Below are positions 32,342 through 42,953 of a stretch of DNA of 64,000 bases, one piece after another. The stretch covers positions 124,001 to 188,000 of the forward strand of contig JACZJC010000064.1 of assembly GCA_014860745.1 (NCBI GenBank), in the 5' to 3' direction. Within the stretch, counting starts at the first letter, position 1. Every line of letters starts with the position of its first letter. Source of the DNA: Anaerolineales bacterium. Its GTDB lineage: Bacteria; Chloroflexota; Anaerolineae; Anaerolineales; Villigracilaceae. The notes under the pieces were generated by a model. The model was not told the origin of the DNA and searched no databases. It saw nothing but the letters and a program-made list of their open reading frames with translations. Both the position numbers and the translations under genes were made by a program.

Positions 32342-35300
32342 ATGAAAACTCAATGGACTTCCCGTATTTTTTCAGCATTTCTGATCGCAACACTGGCTGT
32401 GGTGGCGTTGCCGGTTACGCCAGCCTATGCAGCAACCATTGTAGTAAATACTGCCACAGATGAAGATACATCTGTTGGTACTCTTTGCTCTTTGCGCGAG
32501 GCTATCATTGCCGCGAATAACGATGCATCCTACAATGACTGCATTGCCGGCACAGGCAGCGATACCATTACGTTTAATATCTCCAGTGCCTCTCCCACTA
32601 TTACATTCCTTTCAGTGCCGCCTTCAGTCCAGGACGGGGACGGGCTGACGATCGACGGCACAAACCTGAATGCCGCCGGCGGCGAAGTAACTGTGAGCGG
32701 AAACAACGCAGTGCGAATCTTCAATATTACAACTGGCGCAACAACCATTCGAGATATTACACTTTTGAATGGAGTCGTGAATGGAAACGGCGGTGCAATT
32801 TTAAATAATGGCGGCACAAGCTTGACCATCAACAATGTTAAATTTACGACCAATCGAACAGTAACAGGCGGCGGAAACGACGGCGGAGCGATTTACCATA
32901 CCTCAGGTACCTTAAGTATTTCGAACAGCACATTTACCAGTAACTATACCCAGGATAACGGCGGTGCGGTTTATATCGCAAATGGCACTTGTACGATCAG
33001 TGGAAGCACGTTTAATACGCAGAACAACGGTGCCATTGACGACGGCGCGGCAATTTACCTAAATAACGGCACGTTGACAATCAACAGCACAACCTTTACC
33101 AGCAACGCCACTTCGAATGGAGACGGCGGTGCTATCTTCCAAAATGGTGGCACATTAACCATCGGCAATACAGCGGCCGTTACATTTACAGGAAATACTG
33201 CCTCTGGCGATGGCGGGGCGATCTATGTGGCTGGTGGTACGCTTACGGTGAACAATACCTCATTCACAAATTCAACGGCCGCAAATAGCGCAGATAGTGG
33301 CGGGGCGATCTACCACAATAGCAACACTTTGTTGCAGGTTACAAATTCGACTTTTACCGGCAATACTTCAACCAATGGAGACGGCGGCGCAATCATGCTG
33401 GACGCCAACAACTCGAGCGCCACCATTAGTGGAAGCACCTTTACTTCGAATTCTGCAGAGGACGATGGTGGCGCGATCTATATTGATGGCGAACCCTTTA
33501 TGGTATCCGCGAGTACCTTCTCTCTCAATAGGGCTGGAACAGGCGCGGGCGGTGGAGCAGATGGTGGGGCGATCCGTATTTCTACTAATTCAACTAGCGC
33601 AACTTCCAGGATTTCATTAAGCACCTTTACAAATAATTCGATCACCATGGCGGCCAATAATGATCTAACTGGTGGTGCAATTTCCAATAGTGGAACGATC
33701 ATAATCGCAAATGTGACCTTCTCCGGAAATTCCCTCACAAAATCAACCGGTGGCGGCGGGGATGCTTATGGCGGTGCGATCTACGCGGCTGGTACGACCA
33801 CTGTTAATAATGTAACGATGTCCGAGAACACAGTATCCGAAAGCGGCACGGGAACAGGGAGCGGCGGTTCCATCTACAGCGCTGCAGGGGCAATGACAAT
33901 CGCCAACAGCATCGTCGCCAACGGAACCGAGAACGGCGCGGCTGGCAATTGCGGCGGAACCATTACCGTTGGTGTAAGTAATATAGATTTCAATGGCGGA
34001 GATTGCGGATTTGCCATCACCACCAACCCAAACCTTGGGTCGTTGACCGGCTCCCCGCAATATTTCCCGCTCAATAGCGGCAGTTCGGCGATTGACACTG
34101 GTAGTAATGCGATTTGCGCCACTGCGACGACGACCAATAATCAATCTCAAAATGGTTTGACACGCCCGTTGGACGGAAACGGTGACACAACTCTCACTTG
34201 TGATATAGGATCATATGAAGCCCCGACACTGACTGCAACTTCATTGACTGTTACTCCCGCTTCGGGAACCTATGCAGGAACGGCAGTCCTTACAGCCACC
34301 CTTTCTCCTGCGGTCAGTGGAAAAACGATCAACTTTACACTTAATGGTGTCAGCGCCGGCTCTGCGGTGACAAATGGCAGCGGCATAGCATCCATACCCG
34401 CGGCAAGCCTTGCTGGCATAAATGCGGGCACATATCCTGGCGGAGTTGGCAGTGTTGGCAGTGGTGTAGGAGCCAGCTTTGCGGGTGATTCGGGTTATGG
34501 AGCCAGCAGCGGAACTGCAATGTTAACCGTCAATCAGGCAGCTTCGACAGTGACAGTGACCTGTACTGTCGGCGCTCCCTACACTTATACCGGCTTGGCC
34601 CAGACGCCCTGCACGGCGGAAGCGACCGGCGTGGGCATGACCCCAGTGGATGTGACCGCATCCCTGATCTATTCGAACAATACGAACGCTGGTGCAGCAA
34701 CAGCGAATGCAAGCTGGGCTGGTGATACAAACCATACTGGCAATACCGGGTCGGGCGGCTTCACAATTGGACAGGCGCCCTCAGCAGTAACGGTGACTTG
34801 TACCGTTGGCGGGCCCTACACTTATACCGGCTTGGCCCAGACACCCTGCACGGCGGAGGCAACCGGCGTGGGCATGACCCCAGTGGATGTGACCGCATCC
34901 CTGATCTATTCGAACAATACGAACGCTGGTGCAGCAACAGCGAATGCAAGCTGGGCTGGCGATACAAACCATACCGGCAATACCGGGTCGGGCGGCTTCA
35001 CAATTGGACAGGCAGCTTCGACAGTGACGGTGACTTGTACCGTTGGCGCGCCCTACACTTATACCGGCTTGACCCAGACACCCTGCACGGCGGAAGCGAC
35101 CGGCGTAGGCATGACCCCAGTGGATGTGACCGCATCCCTAATCTATTCGAATAACACCAATGCGGGTGCGGCCACGGCGGATGCAAGCTGGGCTGGCGAT
35201 AGCAACCATACAGGCAATAGCGGCTCAGGCGGCTTCACGATTGGACAGACGACTTCGACAGTGACAGTCACCTGTCCGCTGGCTTTGCAACCGTTCACCG

Positions 35301-38275
35301 GCTCAGCTCAGATCCCCTGCACGGCTCAAGCGACCGGCGTGGGCATGACCCCAGTGGATGTGACTGCATCCCTGATCTATTCGAATAATGTCAACGCAGG
35401 TGCGGCCACGGCGAATGCAAGTTGGACTGGTGATACCAACCACAGCGGCAACACCGGATCTGGTGGCTTCACGATTGGACAGGCGACTTCCACAGTGACA
35501 GTAACCTGTCCGCTGGCTTTGCAACCGTTCACCGGCTCGGCGCTGACCCTTTGTACAGCAGAAGCGACCGGTGTGGGCATGACCCCAGTGGATGTGACCG
35601 CATCCCTGATCTACTCGAACAACACCAATGCGGGTGCAGCAACAGCGAATGCAAGTTGGGCAGGCGATATAAACCACAGCGGCAATAGCGGCTCGGGCGG
35701 CTTTACGATTGGCCAGGTAACTTCCACAGTGACAGTGACCTGTACTGCCAGCGCACCACCTTACACTTATACCGGCTCAGCCCAGACCCCTTGTACGGCA
35801 GAGGCAACCGGCGTAGGAATGACACCAGTGGATGTGACTGCCTCGCTGGTTTACTCGAATAACACCAACGCGGGCGCAGCAACAGCGAATGCAAGCTGGG
35901 CTGGCGATACAAACCATACTGGCAATACCGGTTCGGGCGGATTCACAATTGGACAGGCGACTTCGACAGTGACAGTAACCTGTCCGCTGGCTGTGCAACC
36001 GTTCACCGGCTCAGCTCAAACCCCCTGCACGGCTCAAGCAACCGGCGTAGGCATGACACCGGTGGATGTGACTGCTTCACTCGTTTATTCGAATAACACC
36101 AATGCGGGTGCGGCCACGGCGAATGCAAGCTGGGCTGGCGATACAAACCATACCGGCAATACCGGCTCAAGCGGTTTCACGATTGGCCAAGTAACCTCCA
36201 CAGTGACGGTGACCTGTCCGCTGGCCGTGCAACCTTTCACCGGCTCGGCACAGACCCCCTGCACGGCAGAGGCAACCGGCGTGGGCATGACCCCAGTGGA
36301 TCTGACCGCCTCACTAGTCTATTCGAACAACATCAATCTGGGTGCTGCTACAGCAGATGTAAGCTGGGCTGGTGATACAAACCATACCGGCAATACCGGC
36401 TCAGGCGGCTTCACGATTGGACAGGCAACTTCCACAGTGACAGTCACCTGTCCGGTAAGTGTGCCTTACACCGGCTCACCTCTCACCCCTTGTACCGCGC
36501 AAGCGACAGGCGCGGGAATGACACCCGTGGATGTGACCGCATCCCTGATCTACTCGAATAACACCAATGCAGGCGCGGCTACAGCAGATGCAAGTTGGGC
36601 GGGTGATACAAACCACACCGGCAATACCGGTTCAGGCGGCTTCACGATTGCCGCCGCCGGCCAGACCATCACAGTTGTGACGAGCGCGCCTCCCACCGCA
36701 TCGAACAACTCCACTTTTGATGTGGAAGCGACTGCCTCTTCCGGCTTGCCTGTTACCATCACCACTTCAGGTGTCTGTACTGGCGGCGATACGGATGGCA
36801 CTGCGACTATTACCATGACCAGTGGAACCGGCACATGCAGTGTCTTTTACGATCAGGCTGGTGATGCGAATTACGCCGCTGCTCCGCAGGTTCAGGAAGA
36901 TGTGACTGCCACGGAAGGCCCATCCTTTACCACCGCGGATAACACGACCTTTGATTTCGGCTTCGCCGGTACCTTTACGGTAACGGCCATCGGCAACCCG
37001 TCCGCCATGACGATCACCCTGGGAGGCACGATCCCGGCAGGCGTCTCCCTAACCAATACCGGCACTGGTACCGAAACACTCAGCAGCACAGCCGCAACAC
37101 CGGTCGGCGTATATAACCTAATCCTGACCGCTAATAACGGAGTGGCTCCCAACGCCGTTCAAAACTTTACCCTCACCGTCAGAAATGGACCGATCATCGG
37201 TGCGAACGGAGTAAATTCGAACCCCGATACCGGTGATGGAACGGTCAGCGAGAATGAATCCATCATCGATACGCTTGGCATTACCCAGCTCACCGTTGAG
37301 TTCAGCCAGGATGTGAATGATCCGGCTGGCGATACCGATCCGGATGATGTAACCAACCCGGCGAACTATAAACTTGTGCGCAGTCCGGACGGCATATATG
37401 CAACCGTCAGTTGCGCAAGAGGCGTGGTCTCCCCAGACATTTCCATCTCGGTCGACTCCGTGACCTATGATAATGGCGGCGGCTCTGGTCCTTTCATTGC
37501 CACCCTGTCGATCAACGGCGGCTTCCCGCTCAATGTGGTCGGTTTCTACCGCCTGTATGTTTGCGGAACCACATCCATTGTAGACACCATAAATACAGCC
37601 CTGATATTGGCCGGCGATGGGCTCACTCCCGGAACAGACTTCCAGCGTAACTTCCGCATTTCCACCGTGGTAACAACTGGCGGCGGCGGAGGCGGCGGCG
37701 GACGAGGCGGAAATACGGCAACCTCGCAGACTCAGGTCACCAGCGGATTCCTCATCCCAGTGACCGGCTTCGCCCCGCATCAGACCACGACCCTGCCTGC
37801 CCAGCCTGCGGACAAAGCTTACAAGCCGATGGGTGAGATGACCATCGAGATTCCCACGCTTGGAATTAATTTCCCGATTGTCGGCGCATCGATCACCAAT
37901 AAGACCTGGGATCTCACCTGGCTTCAAAACAGCGTGGCCTATCTCGAAGGCTCCGCCTACCCGACCCTGGCCGGCAACACGGTGCTCACCGCGCATGTAC
38001 TGGATGCCGCCAACAACATTGGCCCGTTCTCGGATATCAAGGGCATGCAGGTCGGGCAGATGGTCTACATTCATGCCAACGGACAGACCTACGTGTATCA
38101 GGTGCAGGAGAGCCAGAAGATCCTGCCCACCAGCATCGCAAAGATCTTCAAGCATGAGGAAGACTCCTGGGTGACGCTCGTGACCTGCGAGGATTACAAC
38201 GCGAAGACCGGCCTGTACACCACGCGACGCATGGTGCGCGCGGTATTGATCAGTGTGATCCCTGATAAAAAGTAA
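32342..38275 (+). CDS. Giant repeat surface protein with internal IPVTG motif and C-terminal sortase domain
   Basis: 1977 aa. Signal peptide (1-30, cut near AYAA), CSLREAIIAAN motif as in choice-of-anchor Q/Pmp-like proteins, then a right-handed beta-helix region (about 80-620) with recurring GGAIY turns. One Ig-like domain (Big_3 type) leads into nine 77-79-residue repeats (about 732-1436), each with TVTC, TGVGMTPVDVTASL, YSNN and GGFTIGQ. Next come an Ig/He_PIG-like domain, a Big_5-like domain (LTVEFSQDVND), and a Gly-rich hinge. IPVTG lies at 1805-1809. The C-terminal about 150 residues are a sortase: EIPTLGINFPIVG, VLTAHVLD (His1885), WVTLVTCEDYN (Cys1949), TTRRMVRAVL (Arg1962/1963). There is no C-terminal membrane helix. 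It is probably an adhesin or matrix protein that attaches itself or others. Confidence 0.9.
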   Translation: MKTQWTSRIFSAFLIATLAVVALPVTPAYAATIVVNTATDEDTSVGTLCSLREAIIAANNDASYNDCIAGTGSDTITFNISSASPTITFLSVPPSVQDGDGLTIDGTNLNAAGGEVTVSGNNAVRIFNITTGATTIRDITLLNGVVNGNGGAILNNGGTSLTINNVKFTTNRTVTGGGNDGGAIYHTSGTLSISNSTFTSNYTQDNGGAVYIANGTCTISGSTFNTQNNGAIDDGAAIYLNNGTLTINSTTFTSNATSNGDGGAIFQNGGTLTIGNTAAVTFTGNTASGDGGAIYVAGGTLTVNNTSFTNSTAANSADSGGAIYHNSNTLLQVTNSTFTGNTSTNGDGGAIMLDANNSSATISGSTFTSNSAEDDGGAIYIDGEPFMVSASTFSLNRAGTGAGGGADGGAIRISTNSTSATSRISLSTFTNNSITMAANNDLTGGAISNSGTIIIANVTFSGNSLTKSTGGGGDAYGGAIYAAGTTTVNNVTMSENTVSESGTGTGSGGSIYSAAGAMTIANSIVANGTENGAAGNCGGTITVGVSNIDFNGGDCGFAITTNPNLGSLTGSPQYFPLNSGSSAIDTGSNAICATATTTNNQSQNGLTRPLDGNGDTTLTCDIGSYEAPTLTATSLTVTPASGTYAGTAVLTATLSPAVSGKTINFTLNGVSAGSAVTNGSGIASIPAASLAGINAGTYPGGVGSVGSGVGASFAGDSGYGASSGTAMLTVNQAASTVTVTCTVGAPYTYTGLAQTPCTAEATGVGMTPVDVTASLIYSNNTNAGAATANASWAGDTNHTGNTGSGGFTIGQAPSAVTVTCTVGGPYTYTGLAQTPCTAEATGVGMTPVDVTASLIYSNNTNAGAATANASWAGDTNHTGNTGSGGFTIGQAASTVTVTCTVGAPYTYTGLTQTPCTAEATGVGMTPVDVTASLIYSNNTNAGAATADASWAGDSNHTGNSGSGGFTIGQTTSTVTVTCPLALQPFTGSAQIPCTAQATGVGMTPVDVTASLIYSNNVNAGAATANASWTGDTNHSGNTGSGGFTIGQATSTVTVTCPLALQPFTGSALTLCTAEATGVGMTPVDVTASLIYSNNTNAGAATANASWAGDINHSGNSGSGGFTIGQVTSTVTVTCTASAPPYTYTGSAQTPCTAEATGVGMTPVDVTASLVYSNNTNAGAATANASWAGDTNHTGNTGSGGFTIGQATSTVTVTCPLAVQPFTGSAQTPCTAQATGVGMTPVDVTASLVYSNNTNAGAATANASWAGDTNHTGNTGSSGFTIGQVTSTVTVTCPLAVQPFTGSAQTPCTAEATGVGMTPVDLTASLVYSNNINLGAATADVSWAGDTNHTGNTGSGGFTIGQATSTVTVTCPVSVPYTGSPLTPCTAQATGAGMTPVDVTASLIYSNNTNAGAATADASWAGDTNHTGNTGSGGFTIAAAGQTITVVTSAPPTASNNSTFDVEATASSGLPVTITTSGVCTGGDTDGTATITMTSGTGTCSVFYDQAGDANYAAAPQVQEDVTATEGPSFTTADNTTFDFGFAGTFTVTAIGNPSAMTITLGGTIPAGVSLTNTGTGTETLSSTAATPVGVYNLILTANNGVAPNAVQNFTLTVRNGPIIGANGVNSNPDTGDGTVSENESIIDTLGITQLTVEFSQDVNDPAGDTDPDDVTNPANYKLVRSPDGIYATVSCARGVVSPDISISVDSVTYDNGGGSGPFIATLSINGGFPLNVVGFYRLYVCGTTSIVDTINTALILAGDGLTPGTDFQRNFRISTVVTTGGGGGGGGRGGNTATSQTQVTSGFLIPVTGFAPHQTTTLPAQPADKAYKPMGEMTIEIPTLGINFPIVGASITNKTWDLTWLQNSVAYLEGSAYPTLAGNTVLTAHVLDAANNIGPFSDIKGMQVGQMVYIHANGQTYVYQVQESQKILPTSIAKIFKHEEDSWVTLVTCEDYNAKTGLYTTRRMVRAVLISVIPDKK
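34535..36650 (+). repeat. Nine tandem ~235-bp repeats inside the surface protein gene
   Basis: Each unit encodes one 77-79-residue Ig-like repeat. The core GGCATGACCCCAGTGGATGT is nearly identical in most units at DNA level, including third codon positions, while the segment after TVTC alternates between two forms (YTYTG and LALQPFTG/LAVQPFTG). This indicates recent expansion and shuffling by recombination. Confidence 0.9.
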
Positions 38276-38290
38276 GCTGAATTAATGGAT

Positions 38291-38329
38291 AACTGGGCGG
38301 GCGCATGCGCACCCGCCCAGTTTTTTCTT
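38291..38329 (+). terminator. Intrinsic terminator after the surface protein gene
   Basis: AACTGGGCGGG / CCCGCCCAGTT stem with an inner GCGCATGCGC, followed by TTTTCTTT. Strong rho-independent terminator 16 bases after the stop codon. Confidence 0.9.
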
Positions 38330-38371
38330 TTCATGCTACACTTGCGCGAATTCCCCGGCGGGAATGCTGGT

Positions 38372-39799
38372 ATGAAAAAAAAACTTCCCATTTGGTTAAA
38401 ACTTTTATACGGTTCCGGTGATTGGGGAATTGCCAGCATCGGGATGATGCGCTCGATTTTTTACGCACTCTACCTTACGGATGTGGTCGGCATCGAGCCG
38501 CGCCTGGCTTCGCTTGGCGCGTTGGTGGGGATCATTTGGGACGCCGTCAACGACCCTATTATCGGCACATTAAGTGACCGGGTGAAATCGAAGCTCGGAC
38601 GCCGCCGCCCCTTTCTGCTGTGGTTTGCCTTTCCATTCGGCCTGAGTTTCGTCATGCTTTGGTCCGCTCCCAATTGGGACAGCCAGATCGGGTTATTGAT
38701 TTATGTAACTCTCGCCTTCATGATCTCCGATACCTTGACCACGCTGGTGGCGGTTCCGTATCTTTCCCTCACCCCCGAATTGACCCAGGATTACGATGAA
38801 CGCACCTCGCTTTCGAGCTTCCGCACAGTTTTTCAACTGCTTTCCGCCATGACGGTTGTGATCACTGCCCCGATGATCGTGGATGTGGTCATCGAAGGAG
38901 GCGGATCGCAGCAGCAGGGATTTATTTCGGCAGGCGCGCTCTTTGGCGCCATAGGTTCCCTTCCACTATTTTTTATCGGATTGTTCGTGCGCGAACGATT
39001 TGCCTCGGAAGAACAGCAGCAGGCGGTAATTCCGTTCCGCGAGACGTTACGCCTCGCCTGGGAAAATATCCCTTTCCGTTATGCGGCGGGAATTTACATG
39101 TTCAACTGGTCGGCGGTGGATATGGTCGCCATCACCTTTCCTTTTTTCCTTTTGTATTGGGTGGCGCGGGGGGATTTGCTAGCGAAGATCACCATCCTCG
39201 GGGTTGACCTTGCGCTGGAATCCGCTTTCTTCGGCGTGCTGATGCTGTCTTGTGTTTTATTTGTGCCGTTTTGGTTATGGCTCGCAAAACGATACAACAA
39301 AATTCAAGCCTATATCGCCGGCATGTCCGTGTGGATCATTGTGCAGGCGATGATCTTCACCATCCAACCCGGTGGCACTCTCTATTTGCTGGTCATCGCA
39401 GCGCTGGCGGGCATCGGTGTTTCAGCCGCCTATATTTTGCCCGACTCCATTCTGCCAGACGTGATCGAATGGGACGAACTCCGTACGCGCCGCCGGCAGG
39501 AGGGAATCTATTACGGCATCCGCACGCTCATCCGCAAGTTGACGGGCGCGGGGGTCATTTTTATCACCTTGCAAATTCTGGGCTGGTCGGGCTATCAATC
39601 TCCGCCCGAGAATGTGACTCAATTTACCCAGCCCGATTCCGCCCTGCTTGCAATCCGCCTGATGGTTTCGTTCATTGGCGTGGCGATTTTGTTGGGCACG
39701 ATCATCCTTGCCTGGTCGTATCCCCTCTCGCGCGAAAAATATACACGGATTCAAAAACTGCTGACGATCCGCAGAAATAAAAACGTGGAAACGGACTGA
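38372..39799 (+). CDS. GPH-family (MelB-like) sugar:cation symporter
   Basis: 475 aa, twelve-helix MFS protein of the glycoside-pentoside-hexuronide group. Diagnostic stretches: KLLYGSGDWGIA at the N-terminus, WDAVNDPIIGTLSDRVKSKLGRRRPFLLW (the family loop 2-3 with its acidic pair and RRRP), and PDVIEWDELRTRRRQEGIYYG in the second half. ATG 38372 was chosen as the first start after the terminator that gives the normal family N-terminus; longer starts overlap the terminator. Imports a sugar with H+ or Na+; substrate unknown. The neighbouring convergent gene is unrelated. Confidence 0.88.
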   Translation: MKKKLPIWLKLLYGSGDWGIASIGMMRSIFYALYLTDVVGIEPRLASLGALVGIIWDAVNDPIIGTLSDRVKSKLGRRRPFLLWFAFPFGLSFVMLWSAPNWDSQIGLLIYVTLAFMISDTLTTLVAVPYLSLTPELTQDYDERTSLSSFRTVFQLLSAMTVVITAPMIVDVVIEGGGSQQQGFISAGALFGAIGSLPLFFIGLFVRERFASEEQQQAVIPFRETLRLAWENIPFRYAAGIYMFNWSAVDMVAITFPFFLLYWVARGDLLAKITILGVDLALESAFFGVLMLSCVLFVPFWLWLAKRYNKIQAYIAGMSVWIIVQAMIFTIQPGGTLYLLVIAALAGIGVSAAYILPDSILPDVIEWDELRTRRRQEGIYYGIRTLIRKLTGAGVIFITLQILGWSGYQSPPENVTQFTQPDSALLAIRLMVSFIGVAILLGTIILAWSYPLSREKYTRIQKLLTIRRNKNVETD

Positions 39800-39838
39800 C
39801 CGCCTCCACGTCTAAGCGTGTACCTTGTAACTTTAATT

Positions 39839-41518
<1,680 letters not shown>

Positions 41519-41590
41519 GGCAGCTCCTTTGGCGAAGATGTTTGCATTATACTTTACTGGTATACTCGCCGCAACAAAGGTAAATAATTT

Positions 41591-42118
41591 ATGCCCCGCT
41601 TCGAAATTGATGTAGATCCATGCGACCATCTTACAGCAGACGCCATCGGCAAACCCGGCCAGCGCGTCTTTTATTTGCAGGCATATCAAGACACCCGCAC
41701 CATCACCATTATCATCGAAAAGGCGCAATTGCTTTCGCTTGCCATCGGCATCGAACAATTCCTCGCCCAGCTCGGCCAGCAAAACCCGGAGCTTGAAGAG
41801 GCGTCCGGCGATTATGTAGAAGATGTGATGCGCATCAACCCGCCCGTCGACCCGCTCTTCCGCGCCGGTGAGATCGGTCTCGGTTACGACAAGGAACGCG
41901 ACCGCGTCGTCATCTTCACCAAGGAATTGCTCACCGAAGAAGCCGACCCCGAAACCGCCGCGCAAGTCCGCTTTTGGGCAACACGCACCCAGCTTCGCCA
42001 GCTTGCCCGCTGGGGACAGGATGTGGCTTCACGCGGACGACCCGTTTGCCCGCAGTGCGGCCAGCCGATGGAACCCGAAGGACACTTCTGCCCAAAGAAG
42101 AACGGGCATATGCATTAA
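41591..42118 (+). CDS. DUF3090-family protein
   Basis: 175 aa, DUF3090 (TIGR03847). Typical stretches are [17 protein letters not shown] near the N-terminus, [22 protein letters not shown], and a C-terminal [21 protein letters not shown] zinc-ribbon-like site. Function is unknown. The next gene encodes the SCO1664-family protein that accompanies DUF3090 in Actinobacteria and Chloroflexi, and together they probably form a phosphotransfer-related pair. Divergent from the mutase gene with 72 bases between the two starts. Confidence 0.88.
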   Translation: MPRFEIDVDPCDHLTADAIGKPGQRVFYLQAYQDTRTITIIIEKAQLLSLAIGIEQFLAQLGQQNPELEEASGDYVEDVMRINPPVDPLFRAGEIGLGYDKERDRVVIFTKELLTEEADPETAAQVRFWATRTQLRQLARWGQDVASRGRPVCPQCGQPMEPEGHFCPKKNGHMH

Positions 42119-42187
42119 GTTGAAAGTTTACATGCTGCAAGCTGCAGGTTTGAACTTTCAATCTTTGACCTTTAACCTGCGACCTTT

Positions 42188-42898
42188 ATGATCCCACCCA
42201 ATACGGAAATAATCCAAACCGCGCTTACTCACGGCGAATACGAACTCAAAGGCCAGTTCATGCTTGGCTCCAATTACACCTTCCTCGTGGATGTGCATTA
42301 CCAGGGCGGAACCTGGCAGGCCGTTTATAAACCATGCAAGGGTGAACAGCCGCTTTGGGATTTTCCAGATAACACGCTTGCCCTGCGCGAATGTGCCGCA
42401 TATCTGCTTAGCGAAGCGCTTGGCTTTCACATCGTTCCCATTACCATCTATCGCGAAGATGGTCCCCACGGTCCCGGCTCCTTACAGCAATACATCGATT
42501 ATGACGTGGAATATCATTACTTCAACTTTACGCCCGGAGACAGGGAGAAACTTCGCTCCGTTGTTCTCTTCGATGTTCTCGCCAACAATGCCGACCGCAA
42601 GGGCAGTCACGTTTTCTTCGAGGATGAGACCCGTCATCTTTACGCCATCGATCACGGGATATGTTTTCACGAACAGGATAAACTTCGCACCGTGATCTGG
42701 GACTTCGCCGGCCAGCAGATTCCAAACGACCTCCTCGCGCCTCTTTCCCAAACCGACAATTGGTCTTCCGTCTTTGAGCAGTATCTCAGCCCGGGGGAAA
42801 TCTCCGCACTATTGACCCGCGCCAGGGCGCTTGGCAAAACGAAAACATTTCCCCGCCCGCTGCAAGGCCGCAGGGCGTACCCATATCCCCCAGTCTAA
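42188..42898 (+). CDS. SCO1664-family protein (PI3/4-kinase-like fold)
   Basis: 236 aa, TIGR03843/SCO1664 family. FMLGSNYTFLVDV and WQAVYKPCKGEQPLWDFP resemble the nucleotide-binding lobe of PI3/4-kinase-like enzymes, with Lys in VYKPC; VLFDVLANNADRKGSHVFFED and LYAIDHGICFHEQDKLRTVIWDF carry the HRD-like D-x(3)-N and the acidic metal-binding Asp. The family is found with DUF3090 and often a histidine phosphatase. The target is unknown. It is 69 bases downstream of the DUF3090 gene and probably cotranscribed. Confidence 0.85.
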   Translation: MIPPNTEIIQTALTHGEYELKGQFMLGSNYTFLVDVHYQGGTWQAVYKPCKGEQPLWDFPDNTLALRECAAYLLSEALGFHIVPITIYREDGPHGPGSLQQYIDYDVEYHYFNFTPGDREKLRSVVLFDVLANNADRKGSHVFFEDETRHLYAIDHGICFHEQDKLRTVIWDFAGQQIPNDLLAPLSQTDNWSSVFEQYLSPGEISALLTRARALGKTKTFPRPLQGRRAYPYPPV

Positions 42899-42940
42899 TG
42901 TCATTGCGAGGGTGATGTTCTTCCGCCCGAAGCAATGACA
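42899..42940. repeat. Palindromic REP-like repeat, short copy C
   Basis: 42 bp with arms TGTCATTG / CAATGACA. It begins directly after the SCO1664-family stop codon and ends 13 bases before the homoserine dehydrogenase ATG; the ribosome binding site AAGGAG lies between. Confidence 0.7.
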
Positions 42941-42953
42941 TGAAGGAGAATTT

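Noticed and set aside
34535-36650. CRISPR-like regular repeat pattern
   Set aside because: The units are 235 bp, contiguous and in frame with a coding sequence, with no spacers.
34523-36834. Several long reverse-strand open frames in the surface-protein repeat region
   Set aside because: They come from the repeated DNA and its biased codon content. They restart with each repeat, lack ribosome binding sites and mirror the forward gene.
37118-38155. 345-codon reverse-strand open frame
   Set aside because: Lies fully inside the 3' part of the surface protein gene, which encodes a clear sortase; the reverse product is low in recognisable motifs.
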